A stretch of DNA of 34,639 nucleotides, from assembly GCA_013215375.1 (NCBI GenBank), contig JABSRB010000052.1, positions 1 to 34,639 on the forward strand, written 5' to 3'. A program made the translations under genes and the position numbers. This stretch comes from Oceanospirillaceae bacterium (lineage in GTDB: Bacteria > Pseudomonadota > Gammaproteobacteria > Pseudomonadales > Balneatricaceae). Numbering within the stretch: position 1 is the first letter of the stretch; the number at the start of each line of letters is the position of its first letter. The notes under the pieces were generated by a model. It searched no databases and was not told the DNA's origin. It was given only the letters and a program-made list of their open reading frames with translations. Positions 24,850-31,953 of the stretch are shown piece by piece.

Positions 24850-25732
24850 CCATATAGTACCCAATGGCCCAAAACCAAAAAGTATTTTCACTGCCCGTAA
24901 CATCATGCTTTATGGCACTTTATTTGTGGTGGCTATCTACTACATACTGCCGCTCTACGTGATGATCGTAACCTCGTTAAAAGGGATGCCTGAAATTCGC
25001 CTAGGTAATATTTTTGCACCGCCGCTTGAAGTCACCTTTCAGCCCTGGGTAAAAGCCTGGTCAACCGCTTGTACCGGTCTCAATTGCGACGGCCTAAGTC
25101 GCGGCTTTTGGAACTCAGTACAAATCTTAATCCCCTCGGTAGTGCTCTCGATTATCATTGCCTCTGTTAACGGCTACGCTTTGGTTAACTGGAAGTTCAA
25201 AGGGAGCGAGGTCTTTTTTGCCGTATTGCTATTTGGCGCCTTTATCCCCTATCAAGTGATGATTTATCCCATCGTAATATTACTTCGCGAGATGGGTTTG
25301 ATGGGCAGTCTTTGGGGATTGGTACTAGTACACACCGTTTTTGGCATGCCGATTCTAACGCTACTATTTCGCAACTATTTCAGCTCAGTACCTGAAGAAT
25401 TATTTAAGGCTGCACGTATTGATGGCGCCGGCTTTTGGGGCATTTATTTTCGCATCATGTTGCCTATGGCGGTGCCTATCTTTGTGGTGGCGATGATTTT
25501 GCAAGTGACCGGTATATGGAATGACTTCCTGTTTGGGGTTATCTACACCAAACCCGATATCTACCCAATGACAGTGCAACTCAACAATATTGTAAACTCA
25601 GTTCAGGGTGTTAAAGAGTACAACGTTAACATGGCCGCGACTTTGTTGACCGGCCTCGTCCCCCTCGTTCTCTACTTTGTTTCCGGCAAACTCTTTGTGC
25701 GCGGTATAGCTGCTGGCGCAGTAAAAGGATAA
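24839..25732 (+). CDS. Sugar ABC transporter permease (MalG/UgpE type)
   Basis: A 297-residue CUT1 permease with about six membrane helices, the first near residues 20-42. The EAA loop is KAARIDGAGFWGIYFRIMLP (about 192-211). The start at 24839 has a strong Shine-Dalgarno (GGAGGT, 8 bases upstream) that lies inside the previous gene; an in-frame codon 15 bases further up is less likely. It ends two bases before the ATPase gene. The extra periplasmic segment with TACTGLNCDG (near 65-80) contains two cysteines that could form a disulfide, as in some glucose-type permeases. Confidence 0.93.
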   Translation: MVNNHIVPNGPKPKSIFTARNIMLYGTLFVVAIYYILPLYVMIVTSLKGMPEIRLGNIFAPPLEVTFQPWVKAWSTACTGLNCDGLSRGFWNSVQILIPSVVLSIIIASVNGYALVNWKFKGSEVFFAVLLFGAFIPYQVMIYPIVILLREMGLMGSLWGLVLVHTVFGMPILTLLFRNYFSSVPEELFKAARIDGAGFWGIYFRIMLPMAVPIFVVAMILQVTGIWNDFLFGVIYTKPDIYPMTVQLNNIVNSVQGVKEYNVNMAATLLTGLVPLVLYFVSGKLFVRGIAAGAVKG

Positions 25733-25734
25733 TT

Positions 25735-26820
25735 ATGTCAAGTGTATTAATTAAAGATTTAACCTTAAAGTACGATCACCTCACCATACTCGATAAGCTT
25801 AATATGGATATTGCAGAGGGCGAGTTCCTCGTGTTATTAGGCGCCTCTGGTTGTGGTAAATCCACATTGCTCAACTGTATCGCAGGCCTTTTAGATATCA
25901 GTGAAGGCGAAATTCATATCAATGGAGAAAACGTCACATGGGCAGAGCCCAGTGAGCGTGGTATTGGTATGGTTTTCCAGTCGTATGCGCTGTATCCGCA
26001 GATGACTGTAGAGGGCAACCTTACTTTTGGTCTAAAGAATGCCAAAGTCCCCAAGCAAGAAATTGTCAAAAGAGTCGCCAAGGTCGCTGAAATTTTACAA
26101 ATAGAGTCACTGCTCAAACGTAAACCTGCCGCACTCTCTGGTGGACAACGACAGAGAGTGGCCATAGGCCGAGCACTAGTGCGCGAAGTTAAAGTGTTTT
26201 TATTCGACGAGCCGCTGTCAAATTTGGATGCCAAGTTGCGTGCCGATTTACGTATCGAGCTAAAACTACTGCACAAGCGACTAAAGAGCACCATCATTTA
26301 CGTTACCCACGATCAGGTAGAGGCAATGACCTTGGCCGATCGTATCGCGGTGATGAAAAATGGTGTTGTACAGCAGCTAGATACACCAAACGGAATTTTC
26401 CACCGACCGATAAACCGTTTTGTTGCAGATTTTATCGGCTCCCCTTCTATGAACTTCTTCGAGGGAGAATTGGTAGCAGGAGACTCTATAACGTTTAGTA
26501 CTAAAGATCTTGTTTTCAATGTTTCCAACTATGAATTCATCAACACAGGAGCTGTGAGCTGTAAAGCTTCACTGGGAATCAGACCTGAAGCGGTGTTAAC
26601 CGGCGAGCATATTCCAGAAAACTTCTTTCGCTGTGAAATCAGTGTCGAGCTCGTTGAGCCTATGGGTTCGGATACCTTAGTTTGGACTAAGCTGGGGGGT
26701 GAAAACTTTCGCTTTAGAATGGATGGCAAAGCCTCGGTCAAAACCGGTGATAAATTAACCATAGGCTTTGATCCAAGTAGCAGCTCAATGTTTAACGCAG
26801 AAACTGAAGATCGAATATAA
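25735..26820 (+). CDS. Sugar ABC transporter ATPase (MalK/UgpC family)
   Basis: A 361-residue ATPase with all functional motifs: Walker A GASGCGKST (36-44), Q-loop Q82, signature LSGGQRQRV (134-142), Walker B VFLFDEP (154-160) and switch H192 in YVTHDQ. A C-terminal regulatory OB/TOBE region follows (about 235-361), with IRPEAVLTGEH typical of MalK-like proteins. It powers the two permeases encoded just upstream. Spacing is 2 bases from the previous stop, with AAGGAT as ribosome-binding site. MalK-type ATPases can serve several transporters, but its place in this operon makes a dedicated role likely. Confidence 0.95.
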   Translation: MSSVLIKDLTLKYDHLTILDKLNMDIAEGEFLVLLGASGCGKSTLLNCIAGLLDISEGEIHINGENVTWAEPSERGIGMVFQSYALYPQMTVEGNLTFGLKNAKVPKQEIVKRVAKVAEILQIESLLKRKPAALSGGQRQRVAIGRALVREVKVFLFDEPLSNLDAKLRADLRIELKLLHKRLKSTIIYVTHDQVEAMTLADRIAVMKNGVVQQLDTPNGIFHRPINRFVADFIGSPSMNFFEGELVAGDSITFSTKDLVFNVSNYEFINTGAVSCKASLGIRPEAVLTGEHIPENFFRCEISVELVEPMGSDTLVWTKLGGENFRFRMDGKASVKTGDKLTIGFDPSSSSMFNAETEDRI

Positions 26821-26844
26821 CTAATTCTCATAGGAGCTTAGATA

Positions 26845-27591
26845 ATGAATGTTTCGTTTCAACTTTACAGTTCACGTAACACCCCAAAACAGAGCGATTT
26901 TTTAAGCAATCTAGCCGCTTTAGGCTATAGCCATGTCGAAGGATTTGGCGGCGTCTATGAAGATCCTCAAGGTTTTGCTAACGCAATGTCGCAAAGTGGT
27001 TTAAGTATGATATCTGGCCACTTTAGCGTGCAAGAGCTAGAAAATGATATCGACAGTGTCTTTAAAACCGCCACAATTTTAGGCATAAAAATGATTATTG
27101 CTCCCTATTTGCCTGAGGAAGAGAGACCCAGCAATGCCACGCAATGGCGTGAGTTTGCAGCTAGACTCGCATCAATTGGCAAACAAGTGAACGCCGCCGG
27201 TTATAAATTTGGCTGGCACAATCACGATTTTGAATTTGTAGCGATCGAGACTGGCGAATTGCCAATAGATATATTACTAGATAACGCCCCGGACCTAATG
27301 TGGGAGGCAGATCTTGCATGGGTAGCGCGAGCGGGAAAAAGTCCTCTAGAATTTTTGAAAAAATACGCCGGTCGTATTTTAGCCGTTCACGTTAAAGATA
27401 TTGCCGCTGCAGGGGACAATGTTGACGAGGATGGTTGGGCCGATGTAGGCACTGGCACTTTAGATTGGGCAAAGCTAATCCATACTCAACGCCAACTAGC
27501 CCCACAGGCATTGTGTGTCATGGAACACGACAACCCTAGTGATATTGAACGTTTCGCCCGTGTCTCTATCAACAACTATAAGGCGCTTTAA
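26845..27591 (+). CDS. Sugar phosphate isomerase/epimerase-like TIM-barrel protein (AP endonuclease 2 family)
   Basis: A 248-residue xylose-isomerase-like TIM barrel. Residues placed to bind a divalent metal are visible: E130 (HNHDFEF), E154/D156 (MWEADLAWV), H182 with K184-D185 (AVHVKD) and E226 (VMEHDN). This fold includes epimerases, isomerases and 3-keto-glycoside-processing enzymes such as E. coli YcjR. The neighbouring Gfo/Idh dehydrogenase starts one base after its stop, and the two probably act in sequence on the imported sugar. There is no signal peptide, so it acts in the cytoplasm. The reaction is inferred from context only. Confidence 0.85.
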   Translation: MNVSFQLYSSRNTPKQSDFLSNLAALGYSHVEGFGGVYEDPQGFANAMSQSGLSMISGHFSVQELENDIDSVFKTATILGIKMIIAPYLPEEERPSNATQWREFAARLASIGKQVNAAGYKFGWHNHDFEFVAIETGELPIDILLDNAPDLMWEADLAWVARAGKSPLEFLKKYAGRILAVHVKDIAAAGDNVDEDGWADVGTGTLDWAKLIHTQRQLAPQALCVMEHDNPSDIERFARVSINNYKAL

Positions 27592-27592
27592 A

Positions 27593-28711
27593 ATGAGCAA
27601 CCCTATCCAAGTGGGCATATTAGGCTGCGGTAATATTTCGGCAGCTTATATGCGTATGGCTTCTTTTTTTAAAGACTATAAAGTCGTCGCTTGTGCCGAC
27701 CTTAATAGCGCTTTTGCAGAGGCCCGTGCCAGTGAATTCTCACTGCGAGCGCTCTCAATCGATGCGTTACTGGCCGACCCTGAGATTGATCTTATCGTCA
27801 ATCTCACCATACCCGCTGCACACTTTAGCGTTTCTAAGTCCATCTTAGAGGCAGGCAAACATGTCTACTCCGAAAAGCCCTATGTTCTTAGTGTAGCAGA
27901 GGGTAAAGAATTGGCGGCACTGGCCCAATCTAAAGGACTCAGAATAGGCTCATCCCCAGATACATTCTTAGGCGCTAGCCATCAACTGGCGCGCAGCTTG
28001 CTTGATTCGGGAGAGCTGGGAGAGATTACCTCAGGTACCGCGCATGTGATGAATCACGGCATGGAACACTGGCACCCCAACCCAGATTTTTTCTACCAAC
28101 CAGGTGCCGGCCCAGTACTGGATCTAGGCCCCTATTACATTACCAATTTAGTACAGTTAATTGGACCGGTAGTGAGTGTCAGCGCCATGTCGTCTACGCC
28201 GCAAAAAGCCCGCACTATTGCCAACGGCGATCGTACCGGACAAACCGTCCCAGTAGATACCCCTACGACAGTGCATGCTTTGCTAAAGTTTAAATCTGGT
28301 GCAATCATCAGTTACGGTACTAGTTGGGATGTGCATTCTAGCGAGCACAACAACATGGAGCTGTACGGAGAAAAGGGTTCTATGTACGTACCAGATCCCA
28401 ACTTCTTTGCCGGAGAACTACGCACTGGAGATACTACACAAGCACCCATTACTCGCGCTTGGCAACACCCATTCAACGAAATCAATGACAAGGGCCACGC
28501 CAACTATCGCGGCGTAGGTTTAGCTGAAATGGCTGTGGCTATTAGCGAGGAGCGCCCTCACCGCTGCAGTAATGATTTAGCCCTGCATGTCGTCGATGTT
28601 ATGACATCAATTTTGCACTCTGCTGAAACCGGTTTAGTCATTGAACTAACTACCAGCTGTGAGAAACCAGCGCCTTTGAGCCCTGAACAGGCACAAGCGC
28701 TTATCGCATAA
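27593..28711 (+). CDS. Gfo/Idh/MocA family NAD(P)-dependent oxidoreductase
   Basis: A 372-residue dehydrogenase. The Rossmann loop is GILGCGNIS (8-16), the EKP motif that holds cofactor and substrate is E94-K95-P96, and the catalytic region is VLDLGPYYI (175-183). The family oxidises sugar hydroxyls, commonly at C3 or on cyclitols. I chose ATG 27593, one base after the isomerase stop; a longer frame reaching back into that gene is overlap. It is the last gene of the sugar operon and is followed by a strong terminator. With the TIM-barrel protein it resembles the YcjS/YcjR pair that handles 3-keto sugars. Substrate unknown. Confidence 0.9.
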   Translation: MSNPIQVGILGCGNISAAYMRMASFFKDYKVVACADLNSAFAEARASEFSLRALSIDALLADPEIDLIVNLTIPAAHFSVSKSILEAGKHVYSEKPYVLSVAEGKELAALAQSKGLRIGSSPDTFLGASHQLARSLLDSGELGEITSGTAHVMNHGMEHWHPNPDFFYQPGAGPVLDLGPYYITNLVQLIGPVVSVSAMSSTPQKARTIANGDRTGQTVPVDTPTTVHALLKFKSGAIISYGTSWDVHSSEHNNMELYGEKGSMYVPDPNFFAGELRTGDTTQAPITRAWQHPFNEINDKGHANYRGVGLAEMAVAISEERPHRCSNDLALHVVDVMTSILHSAETGLVIELTTSCEKPAPLSPEQAQALIA

Positions 28712-28743
28712 CAGAGTAATTTCAATACCTGCAACAACTTTCG

Positions 28744-28780
28744 GCGTTAAACAAGGAGCCCCTGTTTAACGCTTTTTTTT
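28744..28780 (+). terminator. Rho-independent terminator of the sugar operon
   Basis: GCGTTAAACA (28744-28753) pairs perfectly with TGTTTAACGC (28763-28772), followed by eight T's (28773-28780). It lies 32 bases after the dehydrogenase stop and is one of the clearest terminators in the window. Confidence 0.92.
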
Positions 28781-28907
28781 GCCTAATGGAAAGTAACGGC
28801 TAAATACAGTTGGAACTTTAATGTGATGAGTCGTGTCACTCCCTGCACTCCTGGATAATTTCCATTGTACCTCTAAATAGTGCCTAAGTTTCGTAATGCT
28901 CCGTGCA

Positions 28908-28922
28908 CCACAGAGGCTGTGG
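28908..28922 (-). terminator. Short hairpin without U-tract after the Crp/Fnr-type gene
   Basis: CCACAG (28908-28913) pairs perfectly with CTGTGG (28917-28922) around a 3-base loop, 9 bases beyond the stop codon of the minus-strand regulator gene. No T-run follows on the minus strand. It is a possible 3'-end element. Confidence 0.4.
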
Positions 28923-28931
28923 ATTTATTTG

Positions 28932-29564
28932 CTACTTGCTAAGTCCCAATGTCTTTTTTATCCGACTCAGTGATGGAGGTGTGATCCCAAGGTAAGAAGC
29001 TATATATTTTTGCGGGATATCTACACTAGGGATCGGCAGCTCAGCTAATAACAGTTGATAGCGCTCGCTAGCCTGCAAAGTCAATAAATCTAACGCGCGC
29101 TGCTGGCTGTGATAGAAGCATTCTTGAGCAATAATACGGCCAATGCGCCCCCAATTAACGTTATTCTCGTACATTTTTTTAATAAAGACTTGCGACACCG
29201 ACACTACTTCCACCTCCGTCAATGTCTCAAATAACAGACTAGATTTTTCATCTCGCATCACTTTTGCATAATCGGTAACAAAGATATTGGCGACGCTGGC
29301 GCTACGCTCATTATAATGAAAAGCACTGGTATAATCGCGCCCCTGTAGATCTAGTACAAATGAGCGCGCCACACCTCTATTGAGAAATAAAATTTGTCCA
29401 CGATCGTTCACACTGCTGTTCAGCTGAGTATTTTTGGCAAAGCGTTTTACGCTCAGTTGATCCCTGAACAGTGAAAAATCACTTTCAGTGAGAGGTGATA
29501 ACGAGCGCAAGTAATCTTGCAAGTCCCAAGATATCGCCTGTTGTCCAAACTCTATATTTACCAT
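28932..29564 (-). CDS. Crp/Fnr-family transcriptional regulator
   Basis: A 210-residue protein with a cyclic-nucleotide-binding-like beta-roll (about residues 25-125), a long helix, and a C-terminal helix-turn-helix (IPQKYIASYLGITPPSLSR, about 182-200) typical of Crp_2 proteins. The beta-roll lacks the classic cAMP-contact motif seen in CRP, and there is no N-terminal cysteine cluster as in FNR. The signal is therefore probably something else, or none. It is divergent from the chromate genes with a 196-base shared gap, so control of those genes is a fair guess. Only a weak ribosome-binding site (GGAT) precedes the ATG. Confidence 0.87.
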   Translation of the reverse strand: MVNIEFGQQAISWDLQDYLRSLSPLTESDFSLFRDQLSVKRFAKNTQLNSSVNDRGQILFLNRGVARSFVLDLQGRDYTSAFHYNERSASVANIFVTDYAKVMRDEKSSLLFETLTEVEVVSVSQVFIKKMYENNVNWGRIGRIIAQECFYHSQQRALDLLTLQASERYQLLLAELPIPSVDIPQKYIASYLGITPPSLSRIKKTLGLSK

Positions 29565-29651
29565 TTATCCAGTTACTCATCATTTTTGTCGAGGCTAATT
29601 ATTCATCATTATGTAACGCCCTACAACTTTTTAGCTTAATTTTACCGCTGA

Positions 29652-29712
29652 TTGACAAGACCAAGACATCCTGTCACTCTTGGTTTATGGGGCAGACACA
29701 GCCTCGTGAGGC
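29652..29712 (+). promoter_or_regulatory. Chromate operon promoter region with dyad sites
   Basis: A consensus -35 TTGACA (29652-29657) is not followed by a good -10 at normal distance, as in activator-dependent promoters. Overlapping the spacer is a 7-bp inverted repeat ACCAAGA-N11-TCTTGGT (29660-29684), a candidate site for the divergent Crp/Fnr-type protein. A second short palindrome, GCCTCGTGAGGC, lies at 29701-29712, about 50 bases before the gene start. TCATCATT is repeated at 29577 and 29603, nearer the regulator gene. Confidence 0.4.
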
Positions 29713-29760
29713 GCCAGCTGAATTGTGCATCCATAACCCTATTTACAGGAGGATGCTCTA

Positions 29761-30600
29761 ATGGCGTCACCAACACAAATCACCCCCGCACAATTACTCA
29801 GACTTATCGGCACTCCCGAGTGCCCTGTCATTATTGATGTGCGCATCGATGAAGATTTCGCTGAACAACCTTTTTTAATTCCCAGTGCATACCGCGTTGA
29901 TTACCGTAAAATGTCAGAGATTGCCGCACTCTTAAAAAACTCAAAAGTAGTTATCTACTGTAAAAAAGGATTAAAAATAGGCTCGGGAGCCGCTGCTATA
30001 TTACGCACTTATGGTGTCGCAGCCGAATCCCTGTCAGGCGGCCTATTTGCCTGGCGCGATGCATCTTTTCCGATGATTCCAGCGAGCAAGCTACCATTTA
30101 CACAGGCAGGCCAAAGCTTTTGGGTCTCAAAGGCGCGCCCCAAAATTGACCGTATCGCCTGCCCTTGGCTGATCAAACGTTTTATCGACCCCAGCGCAAA
30201 ATTCTTATTTGTCCCAGCGACTCAAGTCATCGCTGTAGGGGAGCAATTTAACGCAACCCCCTTTGATGTAGAGGACGTTTATTATTCTCACCGAGGAAAT
30301 AACTGCACTTTTGATACACTGTTAAGTGAATTTAACCTAAAGACCGAGCCGCTCAATCGCTTAGCCGATATTGTTCGCGGTGCCGATACCAACCGACTCG
30401 ACCTCGCACCACAGTGCGCAGGGCTACTGGCAATTTCACTGGGATTCTCACGTATCTACCGTGATGATCTGGCTCAACTAGAGGCTAGCCTGCCTATTTA
30501 CGATGCTCTATATCGCTGGTGTAGAGACGCCACCAGTGAAAAACATGATTCCCTACAGAAAAATTCACAAGCTGCAGCCATGGAGAGAACAGATGGATGA
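29761..30600 (+). CDS. Rhodanese-ChrB-like fusion protein (chromate resistance)
   Basis: A 279-residue, two-domain cytoplasmic protein. Residues about 8-105 form a rhodanese-like domain with the active-site cysteine C67 in VVIYCKKG and the entry motif IIDVRIDEDF. Residues about 118-255 match the ChrB C-terminal (chromate resistance exported) domain, beginning FWVSKARPKIDRIACPWLIK. ChrB-type proteins sense chromate or assist ChrA, and the rhodanese part may handle sulfur. The gene has an excellent Shine-Dalgarno (AGGAGG, 8-9 bases before ATG). It overlaps chrA by 8 bases, so the two are translationally coupled. Whether it is a regulator or a resistance enzyme is not decided by sequence. Confidence 0.88.
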   Translation: MASPTQITPAQLLRLIGTPECPVIIDVRIDEDFAEQPFLIPSAYRVDYRKMSEIAALLKNSKVVIYCKKGLKIGSGAAAILRTYGVAAESLSGGLFAWRDASFPMIPASKLPFTQAGQSFWVSKARPKIDRIACPWLIKRFIDPSAKFLFVPATQVIAVGEQFNATPFDVEDVYYSHRGNNCTFDTLLSEFNLKTEPLNRLADIVRGADTNRLDLAPQCAGLLAISLGFSRIYRDDLAQLEASLPIYDALYRWCRDATSEKHDSLQKNSQAAAMERTDG

Positions 30601-31894
30601 CCAATATATTTCTCAGGCAGATGAAAAACCTATGCCCTTAAAGAGTTTATTTACACTCTTCTTAAAGATAGGCTTACTTTCCTTTGGCGGGCCAGCGGCC
30701 CAAATTTCATTAATGCATCGACTCCTAGTGCAAGAAAAAAAACATTTAAACGAGCAACAATTTCTCAACGCGTTGGGTTTTTGCATGCTACTGCCAGGGC
30801 CTGAGGCGATGCAGCTGGCAACTTACGCAGGCTGGAAAATGCGTGGTATTACCGGTGGCTTAATCGCCGGGTTACTGTTTGTCATCCCCGGTGCTATTGT
30901 AATGTTAGCTCTCGCTATTTTGTACATGTCTTACAATGATTTAGCGATAGTAGACACGCTGTTTTTAGGCATTCAAGCCGCTGTATTAATTATCGTTTTT
31001 GAAGCCTTACACAAAGTCTCTAAGCGTGCATTAATCACTGCTAATCACTGGATGATAGCCTGCTTTGCCTTTATCGCTATTTTCTTTTTTTCACTGCCCT
31101 TTCCGCTGGTGATAATAAGCGCTGCGCTCTACGGTTTTTACACCAGTTCCAACCCCGCTAAAAACCCAAAAATTCAAATTATTAGTAAAACCTCATGGCT
31201 AAGGACTTTGACCGTTCTTCTCACAGGCTTACTACTTTGGTGCGCGCCCATTGTGTTACTCGACCAGCTATTAGATACGCCAATCATTAGTAGCATTGCG
31301 TTGTTCTTTGCTAAGCTAGCAGTAGTCACTTTCGGCGGAGCTTATGCTGTACTGGTCTATATGGCACAAGATGTGGTGAGCCAGTATCACTGGTTAAGTG
31401 CCACGCAAATGATTGACGGTTTAGGTCTGGCTGAAACAACTCCAGGGCCGCTAATTTTAGTCACTGAATTTGTCGGCTTTATCGCAGGGTTTCGCGAGGG
31501 TGGCTTATGGTTGGGCATAATCGCCGCTGGTGTCACTCTCTGGGTTACCTTTGTGCCCTGTTTTATCTGGATTTTTGTCGGCGCACCTTATATCGAATGG
31601 ATACATACACAACATCGTTTAAGCAATGCATTAGCCAATATTACCGCCGCGGTGGTTGGCGTCATTCTAAACTTAGCCGTATGGTTTTCTCTGCATGTGT
31701 TTTTTTTAAGTGTAGAGGCTGTGCAATACGGCCCTATCACTTTGCATCAACCGCAAATGCAAAGTCTTAACTGGCATATCGTTGTGCTAAGCTTACTCTG
31801 CGCTTTCTTGCTACTACGTCTACAATTAAATATTGTCAAAGTGCTGTGTATTGCAGCAGCTACTGCCTGGCTCTTAAGCCACGTTTCTACTTAG
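30593..31894 (+). CDS. chrA: Chromate transporter ChrA (two-domain type)
   Basis: A 433-residue inner-membrane protein of the CHR superfamily with two homologous halves. The first half starts KIGLLSFGGPAAQ and contains LLPGPEAMQLATYAGW. The second has KLAVVTFGGAYAVL and ETTPGPLILVTEFVGF. These FGG and PGP motifs are diagnostic. It exports chromate in exchange for or coupled to protons, lowering the cytoplasmic level. I chose ATG 30593, which has GGAGAG about 7 bases upstream and overlaps the previous gene by 8 bases; a longer in-frame start at 30503 lies inside that gene. Ends close to a long hairpin shared with the convergent BCCT gene. Confidence 0.94.
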   Translation: MDDQYISQADEKPMPLKSLFTLFLKIGLLSFGGPAAQISLMHRLLVQEKKHLNEQQFLNALGFCMLLPGPEAMQLATYAGWKMRGITGGLIAGLLFVIPGAIVMLALAILYMSYNDLAIVDTLFLGIQAAVLIIVFEALHKVSKRALITANHWMIACFAFIAIFFFSLPFPLVIISAALYGFYTSSNPAKNPKIQIISKTSWLRTLTVLLTGLLLWCAPIVLLDQLLDTPIISSIALFFAKLAVVTFGGAYAVLVYMAQDVVSQYHWLSATQMIDGLGLAETTPGPLILVTEFVGFIAGFREGGLWLGIIAAGVTLWVTFVPCFIWIFVGAPYIEWIHTQHRLSNALANITAAVVGVILNLAVWFSLHVFFLSVEAVQYGPITLHQPQMQSLNWHIVVLSLLCAFLLLRLQLNIVKVLCIAAATAWLLSHVST

Positions 31895-31907
31895 TTTGGC
31901 TACGAGT

Positions 31908-31949
31908 TAAGCCCAATAGCTTTATCCCAGAATAAGGCTATTGGGCTTA
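31908..31949. terminator. Long bidirectional hairpin between chrA and the BCCT gene
   Basis: An 18-bp stem (31908-31925 with 31932-31949, one G-U pair) closes a 6-base loop (CCCAGA). It starts 13 bases after the chrA stop and 4 bases after the BCCT stop. Neither strand has a T-tract beyond the stem. Its position and strength point to a shared 3'-end structure for both transcripts. Confidence 0.7.
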
Positions 31950-31953
31950 GTCG

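Noticed and set aside
28823-28839. GTGA...TCAC dyad between the sugar operon and the Crp/Fnr gene
   Set aside because: Spacing between half-sites is too long for CRP, and it lies between two gene ends, not at a promoter.
29652-29690. Ordinary sigma-70 promoter for the chromate genes
   Set aside because: TTGACA is perfect, but no sequence at 16-18 bases resembles a -10, so a simple constitutive promoter is not supported.
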